40,824 bases of DNA from Alicyclobacillus mali (GTDB lineage: Bacteria > Bacillota > Bacilli > Alicyclobacillales > Alicyclobacillaceae), in NCBI RefSeq assembly GCF_017329565.1, contig NZ_JAFMTT010000022.1, one strand, 5' to 3'. Every line of letters starts with the position of its first letter. Positions within the stretch are counted from its first letter, which is position 1. The notes beneath the pieces were generated by a model, which made no database searches, was not told where the DNA came from, and saw nothing but the letters and a program-made list of their open reading frames with translations. Shown piece by piece: positions 26,728-35,684 of the stretch. The translations under genes and the position numbers were made by a program.

Positions 26728-27570
26728 TCAGCCTTTGAGTCCTGCCTGAGACACGCCCTGAATGAATTGGCGCTGAAAGATGATGAACACCACCATCATC
26801 GGCAGCGTCAGCATGACCATGCCCGCCATCACGCTGTTCCAGTACGCGTTATACTGCCCATAAAACGAGTTCAGCCCCACCGGCAACGTGTACATGTCCG
26901 TTGTTTGACCGATGAGAAGCGGCCAGAGGAAGGAGTTCCAGTTGCCCTGGAACGTCAAAATGGTCTGCGCGGCCAAGAGCGGGCGCGCGAGCGGCAGCAT
27001 GATGCGAAAGAACATTCCAAAGTGCCCGATCCCATCGATCCGGGCCGCCTCCTCCAACTCCTTCGGGATGCCGAGAAAGAACTGACGCGACAGGAAGACC
27101 ATCGTGGAGCTCAACAAGAAGGGCACGGTGAGCCCGACGTAGGTGTCGATCCAGCCGAGGTGCGCGAGCAACATATAAATGGGAACCAAGACCACCTGTC
27201 CGGGAATCATCATGACGCCGAGGAAGACGTAAAACAGAACGCCCCGGCCCGGAAAGCGCAGACGCGCGAACGCGTAACCTGCAAACGTGTTGACCACAAG
27301 GTTGCCCACGGTCACGATGAACGCCACGATGGCGCTATTCAAAAACCAGCGCCCAAACGGGAAGTTCTGCAAGATGGACGTGTAGCTCGACAGCGTCAGG
27401 GTCCGCCAGGGCGCAAAGAGTTGAAACACCTCGGATGTCGGCTTGACAGAGGTGTAAATGGACCAGAGAAAGGGAACCAGGGAGATGGCTGCGTAGATGA
27501 CAGCCATCACGTACATCCACAGGCCGGCGCGTCGCCAGGATGGGGACTGTGCGGACGTGGCCATTCGCAT
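26728..27570 (-). CDS. Sugar ABC transporter permease, MalG type
   Basis: A 280-aa membrane protein with about six helices. The EAA loop that contacts the ATPase reads EELEEAARIDGIGHFGMFFRIMLPLARP in homologue order; key residues EAARIDG are visible about two-thirds along. It belongs to the carbohydrate uptake transporter-1 family, second permease. The start ATG at 27570 has GGGAGG nine bases upstream and follows the previous stop by one base. It is the last gene of the operon, ending at a bidirectional terminator. Confidence 0.93.
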   Translation of the reverse strand: MRMATSAQSPSWRRAGLWMYVMAVIYAAISLVPFLWSIYTSVKPTSEVFQLFAPWRTLTLSSYTSILQNFPFGRWFLNSAIVAFIVTVGNLVVNTFAGYAFARLRFPGRGVLFYVFLGVMMIPGQVVLVPIYMLLAHLGWIDTYVGLTVPFLLSSTMVFLSRQFFLGIPKELEEAARIDGIGHFGMFFRIMLPLARPLLAAQTILTFQGNWNSFLWPLLIGQTTDMYTLPVGLNSFYGQYNAYWNSVMAGMVMLTLPMMVVFIIFQRQFIQGVSQAGLKG

Positions 27571-27571
27571 C

Positions 27572-28504
27572 TCATCCGTCCTCCCTTCCAAGCCACAGCT
27601 GCTGAATCAGCGTCAGAATCAAGATAATGGCAAACAAAACGAAGCCCATGGCGGACGCGTAGCCCATCTGCATGGTGCGGAACCCTTTTTCAAACAGATC
27701 AAGGACGACGGTCATGGTGTACTGCTGCGGAAGCGAACTGGCGCTTGAGATGACGTAGACGAGATCGAACACCTGAAATGCGCCGATCATGCCGAGCACC
27801 ACGACCAAAAACGTCGTCCGACGCAGCGATGGGACGGTGATATAGCGCAACATGGCGAACCCTTGCGCGCCGTCGATGGCCGCGGCTTCGTAAAGTTCTT
27901 CCGGAATCTCCTGCAGCGCCGCAAGATAGATGACCATGAACTGGCCTGCCGTGGTCCACACGGCGACCGCCATGATGGCCGGAAACGCGAAGATGGGGCT
28001 GTTGAAGTAGTCGGGCCCCTGAATGTGAAACACGATCCACAGCAGGCGGTTCAACAGCCCGTTCGGCTGGAACAGAAAGCTGAAAATGACCGCCACGCCA
28101 ACGGTCGACGTGATCGACGGCAGATAGTAGATGACTCGGAAGACCGTCTTGCCGCGGATGCGGTTGACGATCACGGCCAGCATCATGACGATCGCAGTCT
28201 GCACCGGCACCACCACGAGGGCGTACACCGTGGTGTTCCACAGCGCTCGCAGAAACACCGGATCTTGGAAGAGGTGAACGTAGTTCAGGAATCCCACGAA
28301 ATGCGAGTCCAAAGGATCCAGATACGAAAAGTGCTTGAAACTGATGACAAAGGCGTACAGGATGGGCCCCAGGAGAAACACGGCCAATTCCACGATGGCG
28401 GGGAGTATGAACAGGTAACCGGCGAGCGCCTGTTCCACCACGCTCCAACGGATGCGCCGCCCGCGCCCCGTGACCCGCTCGGCAGCGGAGTTTGCGACGC
28501 TCAT
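27572..28504 (-). CDS. Sugar ABC transporter permease, MalF type
   Basis: A 310-aa protein with a cytoplasmic basic N-terminus, six predicted helices, and an EAA loop with ELYEAAAIDGAQGF followed by ITVPSLRRTTFLV. It pairs with the MalG-type permease to form the membrane channel. It lacks the large periplasmic loop of E. coli MalF, as is usual in Firmicutes. The ATG at 28504 has GAGGAGGGGG upstream. No ATP-binding subunit gene lies in the operon, so the complex probably borrows a shared MsmX-type ATPase. Confidence 0.93.
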   Translation of the reverse strand: MSVANSAAERVTGRGRRIRWSVVEQALAGYLFILPAIVELAVFLLGPILYAFVISFKHFSYLDPLDSHFVGFLNYVHLFQDPVFLRALWNTTVYALVVVPVQTAIVMMLAVIVNRIRGKTVFRVIYYLPSITSTVGVAVIFSFLFQPNGLLNRLLWIVFHIQGPDYFNSPIFAFPAIMAVAVWTTAGQFMVIYLAALQEIPEELYEAAAIDGAQGFAMLRYITVPSLRRTTFLVVVLGMIGAFQVFDLVYVISSASSLPQQYTMTVVLDLFEKGFRTMQMGYASAMGFVLFAIILILTLIQQLWLGREDG

Positions 28505-28562
28505 TCCAACCCCCTCCTCGATCCCGGCGGCGGAGCCTCCGCCGGCCCCGCCGCGTAGAGCG

Positions 28563-29828
28563 TCAGTCGTTCATCTGCGAAGCGAGCGTCTGTTGCGCCT
28601 GGCTCAGGACTTGCTGGGCCGATTCCTTCTTGAGGATGCCTTGTTGCGTGGCATTGTTGATGGCATCAAGGAAGTTCTGCCCGAGCGTGCCGAACTGATA
28701 CGGAATGGCGCCCTTGAGGCCGTCCACGAAGCCCTTATAGGACGGATACTTCTTCAGAAACTCTCCCTGCTCGCTTGTGCGGGACGGAATGGCGAGGCCC
28801 GAGTCGGCCGTCATCTTGAGCGCCTCTTTGCCCGTCATGAAGAAGAGCAACTTCGCGGCGGCATCCGGGTTTTTCGTGTACTTCGACATCTCGTACGCCA
28901 CCGTGAACAGCATGTTGGCATCGTGCCCGTTGAGGGACGGGAAGTCCGCAATGCCGTACTTCATCTTCGGCGCGGTCTGCTGCATGAACGGTACAATCCA
29001 GGCGCCCTCGAGGGCCATCGCCGCCTTGCCTTCCGCGAAGGGCACGCCCGCCCAGGATCCGCCTTGGTCTTGCGGCGTCACGAAGTTGCCGTTCTCCATC
29101 TCTTTCATAAACCATGTGAGGCCCGCGGCGTTCGCCTTGTTGGTGAAGGTGGCCTGGTTGGTGGCCTTGTTGTAATAGCTCCCGCCCATATCGACGATGA
29201 ACGGATAATAGCGCGCCACGTCAATCGGCATATCGAGCGGCACAATGCCCTTGGCCTTCAGCTTCGCGGCGTCCTGATCAAATTGAGCAAACGTCTTCGG
29301 CGGCGACTGGATGCCCGCCTTGGCGAGGAGCGCCGGGTTGTACTCCAAGGCCATCGTGTTCATGTCCTTGGGCAGGCCGTAGATGTGCCCCTGCCAGGTG
29401 AACGCGTCGAGCAAGTTTTTCTGAAAGTCGGACAAATCCACGTGGTCCTGCTTGATCAAACTGTCAAGCGGCATGATGGCTCCCGACGCCTCAAGCGTCG
29501 GTGCGTAGGACGAATCCACGTAGAAGATGTCCGGCGCGTCGTGGGCTGCGAGCATCGGCTGCAGCGCCTGCAGGTAGTTACCCGTGATGACCTGGATGCT
29601 CACCTTGATGTTCGGGTTTTCCTTTTCGAACAGGGCGACCTGTCGTTGCACGAGCTGCTTCTCCGCCGGGCTCGACGCCCACATCCCCAGCGTCAGATGA
29701 ATGGGCGCCGCCGACGCGCTGCCGACATTCGCCTGACTCGAGGGCGCGCTCTGCGCCTGGCCGCACGCCGTCACCACGCCCATCGCGACCACCGCTGCGC
29801 CCGCCATACCCATCAGTCGTTTTTTCAT
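28563..29828 (-). CDS. Sugar-binding lipoprotein of the ABC transporter
   Basis: A 421-aa family 1 extracellular solute-binding protein. The N-terminus has Lys-Lys-Arg, a hydrophobic core and a lipobox VTAC with Cys22 as the lipidated residue, so it is anchored outside the membrane. The mature protein shows EKENPNIKVSIQVITGNYLQ, DAPDIFYVDSS and GKAAMALEGAW, typical of MalE-like proteins. An oligosaccharide substrate is likely because the neighbour is a debranching-type glucosidase, but the sugar is not identified. The start has GGGAGG upstream. The gene lies between the glucosidase and the two permeases. Confidence 0.93.
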   Translation of the reverse strand: MKKRLMGMAGAAVVAMGVVTACGQAQSAPSSQANVGSASAAPIHLTLGMWASSPAEKQLVQRQVALFEKENPNIKVSIQVITGNYLQALQPMLAAHDAPDIFYVDSSYAPTLEASGAIMPLDSLIKQDHVDLSDFQKNLLDAFTWQGHIYGLPKDMNTMALEYNPALLAKAGIQSPPKTFAQFDQDAAKLKAKGIVPLDMPIDVARYYPFIVDMGGSYYNKATNQATFTNKANAAGLTWFMKEMENGNFVTPQDQGGSWAGVPFAEGKAAMALEGAWIVPFMQQTAPKMKYGIADFPSLNGHDANMLFTVAYEMSKYTKNPDAAAKLLFFMTGKEALKMTADSGLAIPSRTSEQGEFLKKYPSYKGFVDGLKGAIPYQFGTLGQNFLDAINNATQQGILKKESAQQVLSQAQQTLASQMND

Positions 29829-29899
29829 GCCCTTTCAACCTCCCACGATTCGGTTTGACCCCGCTTGTCTCCCTTCTATCGCGCGTTCAGGGATCGTTC

Positions 29900-32137
29900 T
29901 CAGCCGGTGGACATCACCTCCTTCGCGCCGTCCATCGCGACCACACGCAAGCCCGTGGTGTTCTCCACCACATCCATCCAGAGGCGCCCGTCCCGGCGTG
30001 CGATCTCGACCGACAGCTTCCCGCGACCGATGCGGAGCCCGTGTACCTTCAACTCCTGCATGCTCGCCGGCAATCGCGGCATCATCGCCAATGCTTCCCG
30101 AGGTGCATCCGGGCAAAGACCCAACAGGTTTTCCAGCACGATGGCCGGAACTGCGGCCGCCCACGCCTGAGGCGAGCACGAAACCGGATACGGGACGGGC
30201 CGAGGGCTTTCCTCGCGGGAAAACCCACAGAACAGCTCCGGCAGCCGGTGGTTCGGGAACTGCGCCTGCGCCCGCATGAGCCCATCGAAGATCTGCTCCG
30301 CTTCATCCCAGGCTCCGTGCCCCACAAGCCCCGCGAAGACGATGCTCGTGTCGTGCGGCCAGACCGACCCGTTGTGATAACTCATCGGATTGTAACGGCG
30401 CTCCTTCGCAGAGAGCGTGCGAATGCCGAACCCCGAGAACAGGTCTGGCTGCAGCAGGCGCTTCGCGACGCGCGCGGCCAGTTCGGACGGCAGGATGTCG
30501 CTCCACAGCACTTGGCCCATGTTGGACGAGGCCACGGAAAGCGGGCGCTTGTTTCCATCGAGCGCCATCGCGATTTCATCCCGATCCTCCAGCCAGAAGT
30601 GCTGCAGGAAGCGAGATCGCAGCCCATCCGCGAGTTTCGCCAGCCGCTCCGCTTCGTCGATTTCGCCGAGCTCGCGGTAAATGTCACGCCAAGCCACGTA
30701 CGCCGTGTGCGCATACGCCTGGACTTCCGCGAGCGCGATGGGGCCTTGCGCCAGGCTGCCGTCGGCGTGGACCATCGAATCCCCTGAATCCTTCCATCCC
30801 TGATTGGCGATCCCGCCCTCGGCCTCGCGCCAATACTCGATGAACCCGTCGCCGTCGCGATCGCCAAAGTGCACCATCCAGGCAAGCGCCCGCTCGGCAT
30901 GCGAAAGCATCCGCTTGAGAAACGGCGTGTCGCCCGTGAAGCGCCAGTAGTCCGCGAGGAGGATGAGAAAGAGCGGCGTGGCGTCGATGCTGCCGTAGTA
31001 CGGGCGGAATGGAACCTTGCCGTTGCGCGCGAGTTCGCCGTCTCTGAGCTCGTGCAGAATCTTGCCAGGCTGCTCATCCCGCTCCGGATCGACACATGTG
31101 CCCTGAAAGTGAGCCAGCGTGGCGAGCGTGCCTCGCGCGACCTCCGGCGCCGCGCAAAGGATTTGGCGGGCGGCTATCAAGCTGTCCCTTCCGAAGGGGA
31201 CCGCATACCACGGGACACCCGCCACGAGAAACGGCCCGAAGCCGAAGTCAGACTGAAGCATGCGAATGTCCCGCATGCCCTGCTCGTACCAACGTCGAAA
31301 CGACTCGTTTCCCGAAACCGACGGCGGCTGCTGAAGCCACCCATGCGCTGAGAGCCTCTCCGTCGACAGATATGCCGTTTCGGCCCCAGTTCCCTCGTCC
31401 GCGCCTCCACGCAGATGGCTGGAAACGTTTTCGGAAACAGACAAGCCGATCCCTGTTTCTCCTGTGCCCGGGCCTTCTTCGCCTCCGCGCACCTCCGGTC
31501 GAACGGTGAGCGCCCACTCCGCGACACCTCCGGCTTCGACGACCATGCGCAACTCCGCCTTGCCTACGCCGGCCGACTCCATCCACCGCGCGGGTGTCAT
31601 CTCACCCTGGTGACTTGGATGCGCAGCGAGCTCGACGCGCGTCTCCCAAGTCCGCCCGTCCGAAGACGAATAGGAAAAACAGCAAACGTTTCCGGATGCG
31701 CGTGTGCGGATGGTTCTCGCGGGCGCCTCGACCTGGAACCCCCGAACTTCGAACATGTCCGCGAAGTCCGCCGCGACCTCGTAGATCACGGCAAGACGCA
31801 CGGCGCGATCGCCAAAATTGCGCACGATACCGCTTTCTTGAAAACAATGCCCATCCACGCGCTGCCGACGCTCCACCAGCAGGCTCTCGCGTGGAGGCTC
31901 GTGTTCCGCACGCGGAGGGCGATTGGTGTAACGGTATACCGATTCCGATCCGGATTCAGCCGTGGCGTCCAATGCCACCCACACGTCGGGCTCGATGCGC
32001 CACACCAGCGTGGAAAGTACGCGCGAGTCCCTCGTGTAAAGCCCATGACCGGAAACGTTTTCAACCGCATGCGCGCTCAGGCCCTCTGCGTCTCCGTACC
32101 AAAACAGGTCGTTTTCTTTGATGACCCATCCCTGCAT
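29900..32137 (-). CDS. Amylo-alpha-1,6-glucosidase (glycogen-debranching type)
   Basis: A 745-aa protein. The first third (about 1-260) is a beta-rich GDE N-terminal domain opening IKENDLFWYGDAEG and GHGLYTRDSRVLS. The rest is an (alpha/alpha)6 glucosidase domain with VPWYAVPFGRDSLIAARQ, YYGSIDATPLFLIL, DRDGDGFIEYWREAEGGIANQGWKDSGDS in homologue order, and HNGSVWPHDTSI. No signal peptide, so it acts in the cytoplasm on imported oligosaccharides. The exact linkage split is uncertain; relatives are annotated as debranching enzymes or general alpha-glucosidases. It follows the LacI regulator by 25 bp. Three LacI-operator-like sequences lie inside the coding region. Confidence 0.88.
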   Translation of the reverse strand: MQGWVIKENDLFWYGDAEGLSAHAVENVSGHGLYTRDSRVLSTLVWRIEPDVWVALDATAESGSESVYRYTNRPPRAEHEPPRESLLVERRQRVDGHCFQESGIVRNFGDRAVRLAVIYEVAADFADMFEVRGFQVEAPARTIRTRASGNVCCFSYSSSDGRTWETRVELAAHPSHQGEMTPARWMESAGVGKAELRMVVEAGGVAEWALTVRPEVRGGEEGPGTGETGIGLSVSENVSSHLRGGADEGTGAETAYLSTERLSAHGWLQQPPSVSGNESFRRWYEQGMRDIRMLQSDFGFGPFLVAGVPWYAVPFGRDSLIAARQILCAAPEVARGTLATLAHFQGTCVDPERDEQPGKILHELRDGELARNGKVPFRPYYGSIDATPLFLILLADYWRFTGDTPFLKRMLSHAERALAWMVHFGDRDGDGFIEYWREAEGGIANQGWKDSGDSMVHADGSLAQGPIALAEVQAYAHTAYVAWRDIYRELGEIDEAERLAKLADGLRSRFLQHFWLEDRDEIAMALDGNKRPLSVASSNMGQVLWSDILPSELAARVAKRLLQPDLFSGFGIRTLSAKERRYNPMSYHNGSVWPHDTSIVFAGLVGHGAWDEAEQIFDGLMRAQAQFPNHRLPELFCGFSREESPRPVPYPVSCSPQAWAAAVPAIVLENLLGLCPDAPREALAMMPRLPASMQELKVHGLRIGRGKLSVEIARRDGRLWMDVVENTTGLRVVAMDGAKEVMSTG
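31421..31434. promoter_or_regulatory. LacI-operator-like site A (inside the glucosidase gene)
   Basis: GGAAACGTTTTCGG, a near-palindrome centred on CG at 31426-31427. The pattern is that of LacI/CcpA-family sites and is shared with the sites at 32051 and 33195-33264. Confidence 0.35.
31682..31695. promoter_or_regulatory. LacI-operator-like site B (inside the glucosidase gene)
   Basis: GCAAACGTTTCCGG, centred on CG at 31687-31688; AAACGTTT is fully symmetric. Confidence 0.3.
32049..32067. promoter_or_regulatory. LacI-operator-like site C (early in the glucosidase gene)
   Basis: GGAAACGTTTTC with CCGG before it, about 80 bp inside the glucosidase gene. It has the same core as the sites in front of the regulator gene, so it could bind LacI or CcpA. 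Confidence 0.4.
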
Positions 32138-32162
32138 GATGCCTCTCCCCCAGTTGAAATGC

Positions 32163-33161
32163 TCAGGCCGTCTCGCGCACGACGAGTTGCGGCGGCAACA
32201 GCGTGCCGGATGGCATCTCGCCCTTCTGCAGCATATGGACGAGCATCTTCGCCGCTTCGCATCCCATCTCGTATCGCGGCTGTGCGACCGTTGTCAGCGC
32301 GGGCGTCACGAAACGAGCGAGATCGATGTCATCAAACCCGACCACCGCGAGGTCGTCTGGAACGCGAATGCCCATCGCCTTACAGTGTTGGATGCCTCCA
32401 ATGGCCATGAGGTCGCTCGCAAAGAACACGCCGTCTACGTCCGGCGACTTGGCGAGCAGCTCGGCGAGGGCCCGCTGTCCCCCTTCGAGCGTGAAATCCC
32501 CGTAGACGACGAGGCGCTCGTCGAACGCGCCCACATATTGGCGCACAGCTTCCTCGAATCCCCTCAGCCGCTCGCGGCTCACCGCAGCGTGCGCAGCGCC
32601 GTTCACAAAACCGATGCGCTTGCAGCCCCGGGACACGAGATGCCTCACCGCGTAGCGCGCGCCGTTCACGTTGTCCGTCATCACATAGCCGCAGTGTCGA
32701 CTGAGGAGCGGCAGGTCGATCACGACGCTCGGCAGCGTCGACTCGACAACCTCCTCGACGTACGGATCGTCCAGGCGAATGCCCATGACGATCACGCCGT
32801 CCAACCCTCGCGCCCGACAAAAGTCCACATAGCTGACCAGCTGCTGGCGAGCGGTATCCGTGCTGACCAGCGTGACATCGTACCCGTACTCGGCGAGCGT
32901 GTCGTGTACGCCGACCAAAACATCGTAGAGAAAGTGGTGGCCGCCTTTGCGAAAATCGGACACCAGAAGCCCAATGTTCTGGCTCTTTCTGAGCACGAGG
33001 CTCCGAGCCACATGGCTCGGGCGATAGTTCAATTGCTTGGCGACTTCAATGACGCGCTGGCGCGTCTCTTCCCCGACGTCTGCGGCGCCATTCAGCGCCC
33101 TCGACACCGTGGTAACCGAAACGCCTGCTGCGCGCGCCACGTCGCGAATGGTGACTCTCAT
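32163..33161 (-). CDS. LacI-family transcriptional regulator
   Basis: A 332-aa repressor. The N-terminal helix-turn-helix is complete (TIRDVARAAGVSVTTVSRAL, residues 4-23), followed by the hinge region LNYRPSHVARSL. Residues 60-330 are a periplasmic-binding-protein-like sugar sensor, with GLLVSDFRKGGHHFL and the C-terminal AVVGFDDIDLARFVTPALTTV. The ATG at 33161 has AAGGGG about nine bases upstream; a longer frame upstream is non-coding. It is the first gene of the sugar operon, and two operator-like palindromes lie in its promoter region, so it probably represses itself and the whole operon until a sugar is present. Confidence 0.93.
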   Translation of the reverse strand: MRVTIRDVARAAGVSVTTVSRALNGAADVGEETRQRVIEVAKQLNYRPSHVARSLVLRKSQNIGLLVSDFRKGGHHFLYDVLVGVHDTLAEYGYDVTLVSTDTARQQLVSYVDFCRARGLDGVIVMGIRLDDPYVEEVVESTLPSVVIDLPLLSRHCGYVMTDNVNGARYAVRHLVSRGCKRIGFVNGAAHAAVSRERLRGFEEAVRQYVGAFDERLVVYGDFTLEGGQRALAELLAKSPDVDGVFFASDLMAIGGIQHCKAMGIRVPDDLAVVGFDDIDLARFVTPALTTVAQPRYEMGCEAAKMLVHMLQKGEMPSGTLLPPQLVVRETA

Positions 33162-33194
33162 GGCGGCAAACCCCTTTCGCGAGCCTCCGGCGCA

Positions 33195-33210
33195 TCCGAA
33201 ACGTTTTCGG
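33195..33210. promoter_or_regulatory. LacI-operator-like site D
   Basis: TCCGAAACGTTTTCGG, centred on CG at 33202-33203, downstream of the promoter and about 40 bp before the lacI-type start. It is placed to block elongation or bind together with site E. Confidence 0.55.
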
Positions 33211-33242
33211 CAACGCGACCCTACCACTCGCGAGTCAGCATC

Positions 33243-33272
33243 AATATACCCGAAAACGTTTTGGAAGCGCAA
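33243..33272 (-). promoter_or_regulatory. Promoter of the sugar operon
   Basis: Minus strand: TTGCGC (33272-33267) and TATATT (33248-33243) with an 18-bp spacer, about 80 bp upstream of the regulator start. Operator-like site E fills the spacer. Confidence 0.6.
33250..33264. promoter_or_regulatory. LacI-operator-like site E (in the promoter spacer)
   Basis: CCGAAAACGTTTTGG: AAAACGTTTT is a perfect palindrome centred on CG at 33257-33258. It lies between the -35 and -10 of the operon promoter, a classic repression position. Confidence 0.6.
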
Positions 33273-33348
33273 GAGGGAATATCGCGTTCATGAGGTGGTG
33301 ATTCCTTCAACCCGTGGCGTGTGCGCTCCACTTAGGACAGGATGTGCC

Positions 33349-33391
33349 GCGGCGGGAGGCGCTTCCGCCAGAAGCCCAGGCCTCCCGCCGC
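33349..33391. terminator. Strong hairpin downstream of the iron alcohol dehydrogenase
   Basis: GCGGCGGGAGGC (33349-33360) and GCCTCCCGCCGC (33380-33391) pair over 12 bp, with an inner CTTC/GAAG stem. It lies 34 bp past the stop of the minus-strand dehydrogenase. There is no T tract on either side, so the termination role is inferred from position. Confidence 0.45.
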
Positions 33392-33424
33392 AATCGACGA
33401 CCCATGCCACATGGCGCAGAAGCG

Positions 33425-34591
33425 TCACAGGCTCGCCCGCAGGATGTTCAGCACATCCTCCTTGCCGAGCTTGCGGAAGTGGCCGATTTCACCGAACCGC
33501 ACCGCCTGCGCCGCCATGCGCTCCAGCTGATCGTCGCCGATGCCGTAGTCCGCCAAACGCTGCGGAGCGCCGATCTCCCTGTAGAATTCCCTCACCTTCT
33601 CGATGGCAATGTCGGCCAACTCCTCGTCCGACTTGCCCGTCCCGTCGACCAAAAATACGTTTTTGGCGAGCGACGCGAATCGAGCCGGATCTGTGCCCTT
33701 CACGTACTCCATCCAGTGTGGGAACAGGATGGCCAAGCCGCCGCCATGCGGAATGTCGTAAACGGCACTCACCTCATGTTCCATCGCGTGGCAGGCCCAG
33801 TCGCCGACGATGCCCATCGAGATCATCCCGTTCAACGCCATGGTGCTGCAGTACATGATGGTCTCGCGCGCGTCGTAGTCGGTCGGGTTCTCCACCACGC
33901 GCTTCGCGTATTCCACGATGGTGCGCATGACACCCTCAATCAGGTGCCTCTGCAAGGGCGCATGCGGCGTGGAATGGAAGTAATGCTCGAAGCAGTGCGC
34001 GAGCATGTCGCAGATGCCGTACACCGTCTGATCGCGCGGCACCGTGAACGTATTTTCCGGATCGCAGAAGGAGAACGCCGGATACGTATACGGCGATCCC
34101 GCGCCGAGCTTCTCCTTCGTCTCCCAGTTCGTGATCACGCCGCCCGCGTTCATCTCCGATCCGGTGGCCGCGAGCGTGAGAATGGTGCCGAGCGGCAACG
34201 CGCCCGTCGCCTGCGCCTTGCGCTGATAGATGTCCCAGACGTCTCCGTCAAATTTCACGCCCATCGCGATGGCCTTGCCGCAGTCGAGCACAGAACCGCC
34301 GCCCACCGCGAGGATGAGATCGATGTCGTTCTGCCGGCACATCTCGATGCCCTTGTACACCGTCGTCAGGCGCGGATTCGGCTCGACGCCGCCCAGCTCA
34401 AACACCGTGACGCCCGCATCCTTGAGGATGTTCATGACCTTGTCGTACAGGCCAAACCGCTTGATGCTTCCCCCACCGTAAAGCAGAAGCACGCGACGCC
34501 CAATCTTCAGGACCTCGTCCGCAAGATGCTTCTCCAGCTGCCCCTTGCCGTAATACAGCGTCGTCGGATTGTGAAAACGAAAAGGTTCCAT
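33425..34591 (-). CDS. Iron-containing alcohol dehydrogenase (butanol dehydrogenase type)
   Basis: A 388-aa group III alcohol dehydrogenase, close in layout to Bacillus YugJ and clostridial NADH-dependent butanol dehydrogenase. The nucleotide loop is VGGGSVLDCGKAIA (96-109). Metal ligands are Asp195 and His199 in CDMLAH, His268 in WACHAMEHE, and His282 in IPHGGG. It probably interconverts medium alcohols and aldehydes. The ATG at 34591 is chosen because the protein aligns from MEPFRFHNPT and a GGGGGAT site lies upstream; an upstream extension of 11 codons is doubtful. It is a single gene with its own promoter. Confidence 0.92.
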   Translation of the reverse strand: MEPFRFHNPTTLYYGKGQLEKHLADEVLKIGRRVLLLYGGGSIKRFGLYDKVMNILKDAGVTVFELGGVEPNPRLTTVYKGIEMCRQNDIDLILAVGGGSVLDCGKAIAMGVKFDGDVWDIYQRKAQATGALPLGTILTLAATGSEMNAGGVITNWETKEKLGAGSPYTYPAFSFCDPENTFTVPRDQTVYGICDMLAHCFEHYFHSTPHAPLQRHLIEGVMRTIVEYAKRVVENPTDYDARETIMYCSTMALNGMISMGIVGDWACHAMEHEVSAVYDIPHGGGLAILFPHWMEYVKGTDPARFASLAKNVFLVDGTGKSDEELADIAIEKVREFYREIGAPQRLADYGIGDDQLERMAAQAVRFGEIGHFRKLGKEDVLNILRASL

Positions 34592-34644
34592 GTGATTCGA
34601 TCCCCCGCGTCCCGTGTCACACACGTTTCTTCAGTAACTCATCC

Positions 34645-34673
34645 ATTGTAACAACTTCAATGCCGATTTCCAA
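34645..34673 (-). promoter_or_regulatory. Sigma-A-type promoter of the iron alcohol dehydrogenase
   Basis: Minus strand: TTGGAA (34673-34668) and TACAAT (34650-34645) with a 17-bp spacer, 54 bp upstream of the start codon. Confidence 0.65.
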
Positions 34674-34738
34674 AAGCGGCGTTCTCACTCGAACCGCCCC
34701 AGCATACACATGGGTTGTCCGCGACCGGAGGTGAGACC

Positions 34739-35644
34739 GTGACGTCCCCTGGACTCTTGACCGCCATCGCGAGCGCCATCGCGTATGCGCTGTCCTATGT
34801 GTGCCTCCGCAAGGGTCAGGCCGATTCCTCGCCTCCCGACAGCGGTCTTCTCCCAGTGCTGACCACAAGCCTGATGGTGCTCCTGGCCCTCGTACCAGCA
34901 GGGCTCGCCTCACACCGAGCGCCGCTTGTGCCCGTGCGCGGACGCTCTCTCGCCTTCGCCTGTCTTTCGGGCGTGGTGGGCACCTTCCTCGGGCGGCGCC
35001 TTTTGTACCTCGCTGTTCAGCGCCTCGGCGCCGTGCGCGGCGTGGTTCTCAAAGGTCTGAGCCCGGTAGCCACGGTGATCCTCGCGTACGCGTTCCTCGG
35101 CGATCCCGTCTCATGGCGCATCACCGCGAGCCTCGCGGGCGTCCTCGGAGCCATTGTGCTTTTGGCGCTCGAGAATCGCGCCCGTCCCACGCGCGATCGC
35201 GCCGTCTTCTCGTCCGGCGCCCTCATCGGCATTTCGGCGGCGGGTCTCCAAGGCGTCGGGCACGTGTTCCGACGGATTTCCCTCGCGAGCGGCGCATCGC
35301 CGATGGGCTCGGCGTTCGTCGACGTCGCCGTCGCCACCCTCGCCTGTGTCGCAAGCTTCGCCGTCGAAGGCAAGCTCGGGCCGCTGTTGCGCCACTACCG
35401 CAAGCACCTGTCCCCCTGGCTGCTTGCGGCAGGCGCGGCGAGCGCGGCGGGCGTCCTCCTGTTTTTCGTCAGCGCAACCCTCATCCCCGTCAGCACGGTG
35501 GCGACCCTCGCCGCGTCGGAGCCCGTGTTTGTCGCCCTCATTTCCTGGATCCTCGTCCCGCACCTCGAGCGCCCGAGCCTATACAGCGCATCCGCCGCGT
35601 GCCTGGTCGGGTTCGCCACGATGATCCTCTCGCACACGCCCTAG
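34739..35644 (+). CDS. EamA/DMT-family transporter
   Basis: A 301-aa membrane protein with about ten helices in two EamA halves; the second begins near residue 160 (SSGALIGISAAGLQGVGHVFRR). Motifs such as GTFLGRRLLYLAVQRLGAVRGVVLKGLSPVA (in homologue order) and the late VSTVATLAASEPVFVALISW, where the conserved EP pair precedes helix 9, place it in this family. The substrate is unknown. The GTG at 34739 has GGAGGTGAG six bases upstream. It diverges from the iron alcohol dehydrogenase; it is unrelated in detail to the other EamA gene at 9666. Confidence 0.87.
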   Translation: MTSPGLLTAIASAIAYALSYVCLRKGQADSSPPDSGLLPVLTTSLMVLLALVPAGLASHRAPLVPVRGRSLAFACLSGVVGTFLGRRLLYLAVQRLGAVRGVVLKGLSPVATVILAYAFLGDPVSWRITASLAGVLGAIVLLALENRARPTRDRAVFSSGALIGISAAGLQGVGHVFRRISLASGASPMGSAFVDVAVATLACVASFAVEGKLGPLLRHYRKHLSPWLLAAGAASAAGVLLFFVSATLIPVSTVATLAASEPVFVALISWILVPHLERPSLYSASAACLVGFATMILSHTP

Positions 35645-35684
35645 TTGCCGACGGCCCCGCCTTCCCGTACACTTCAGGGCAGAA

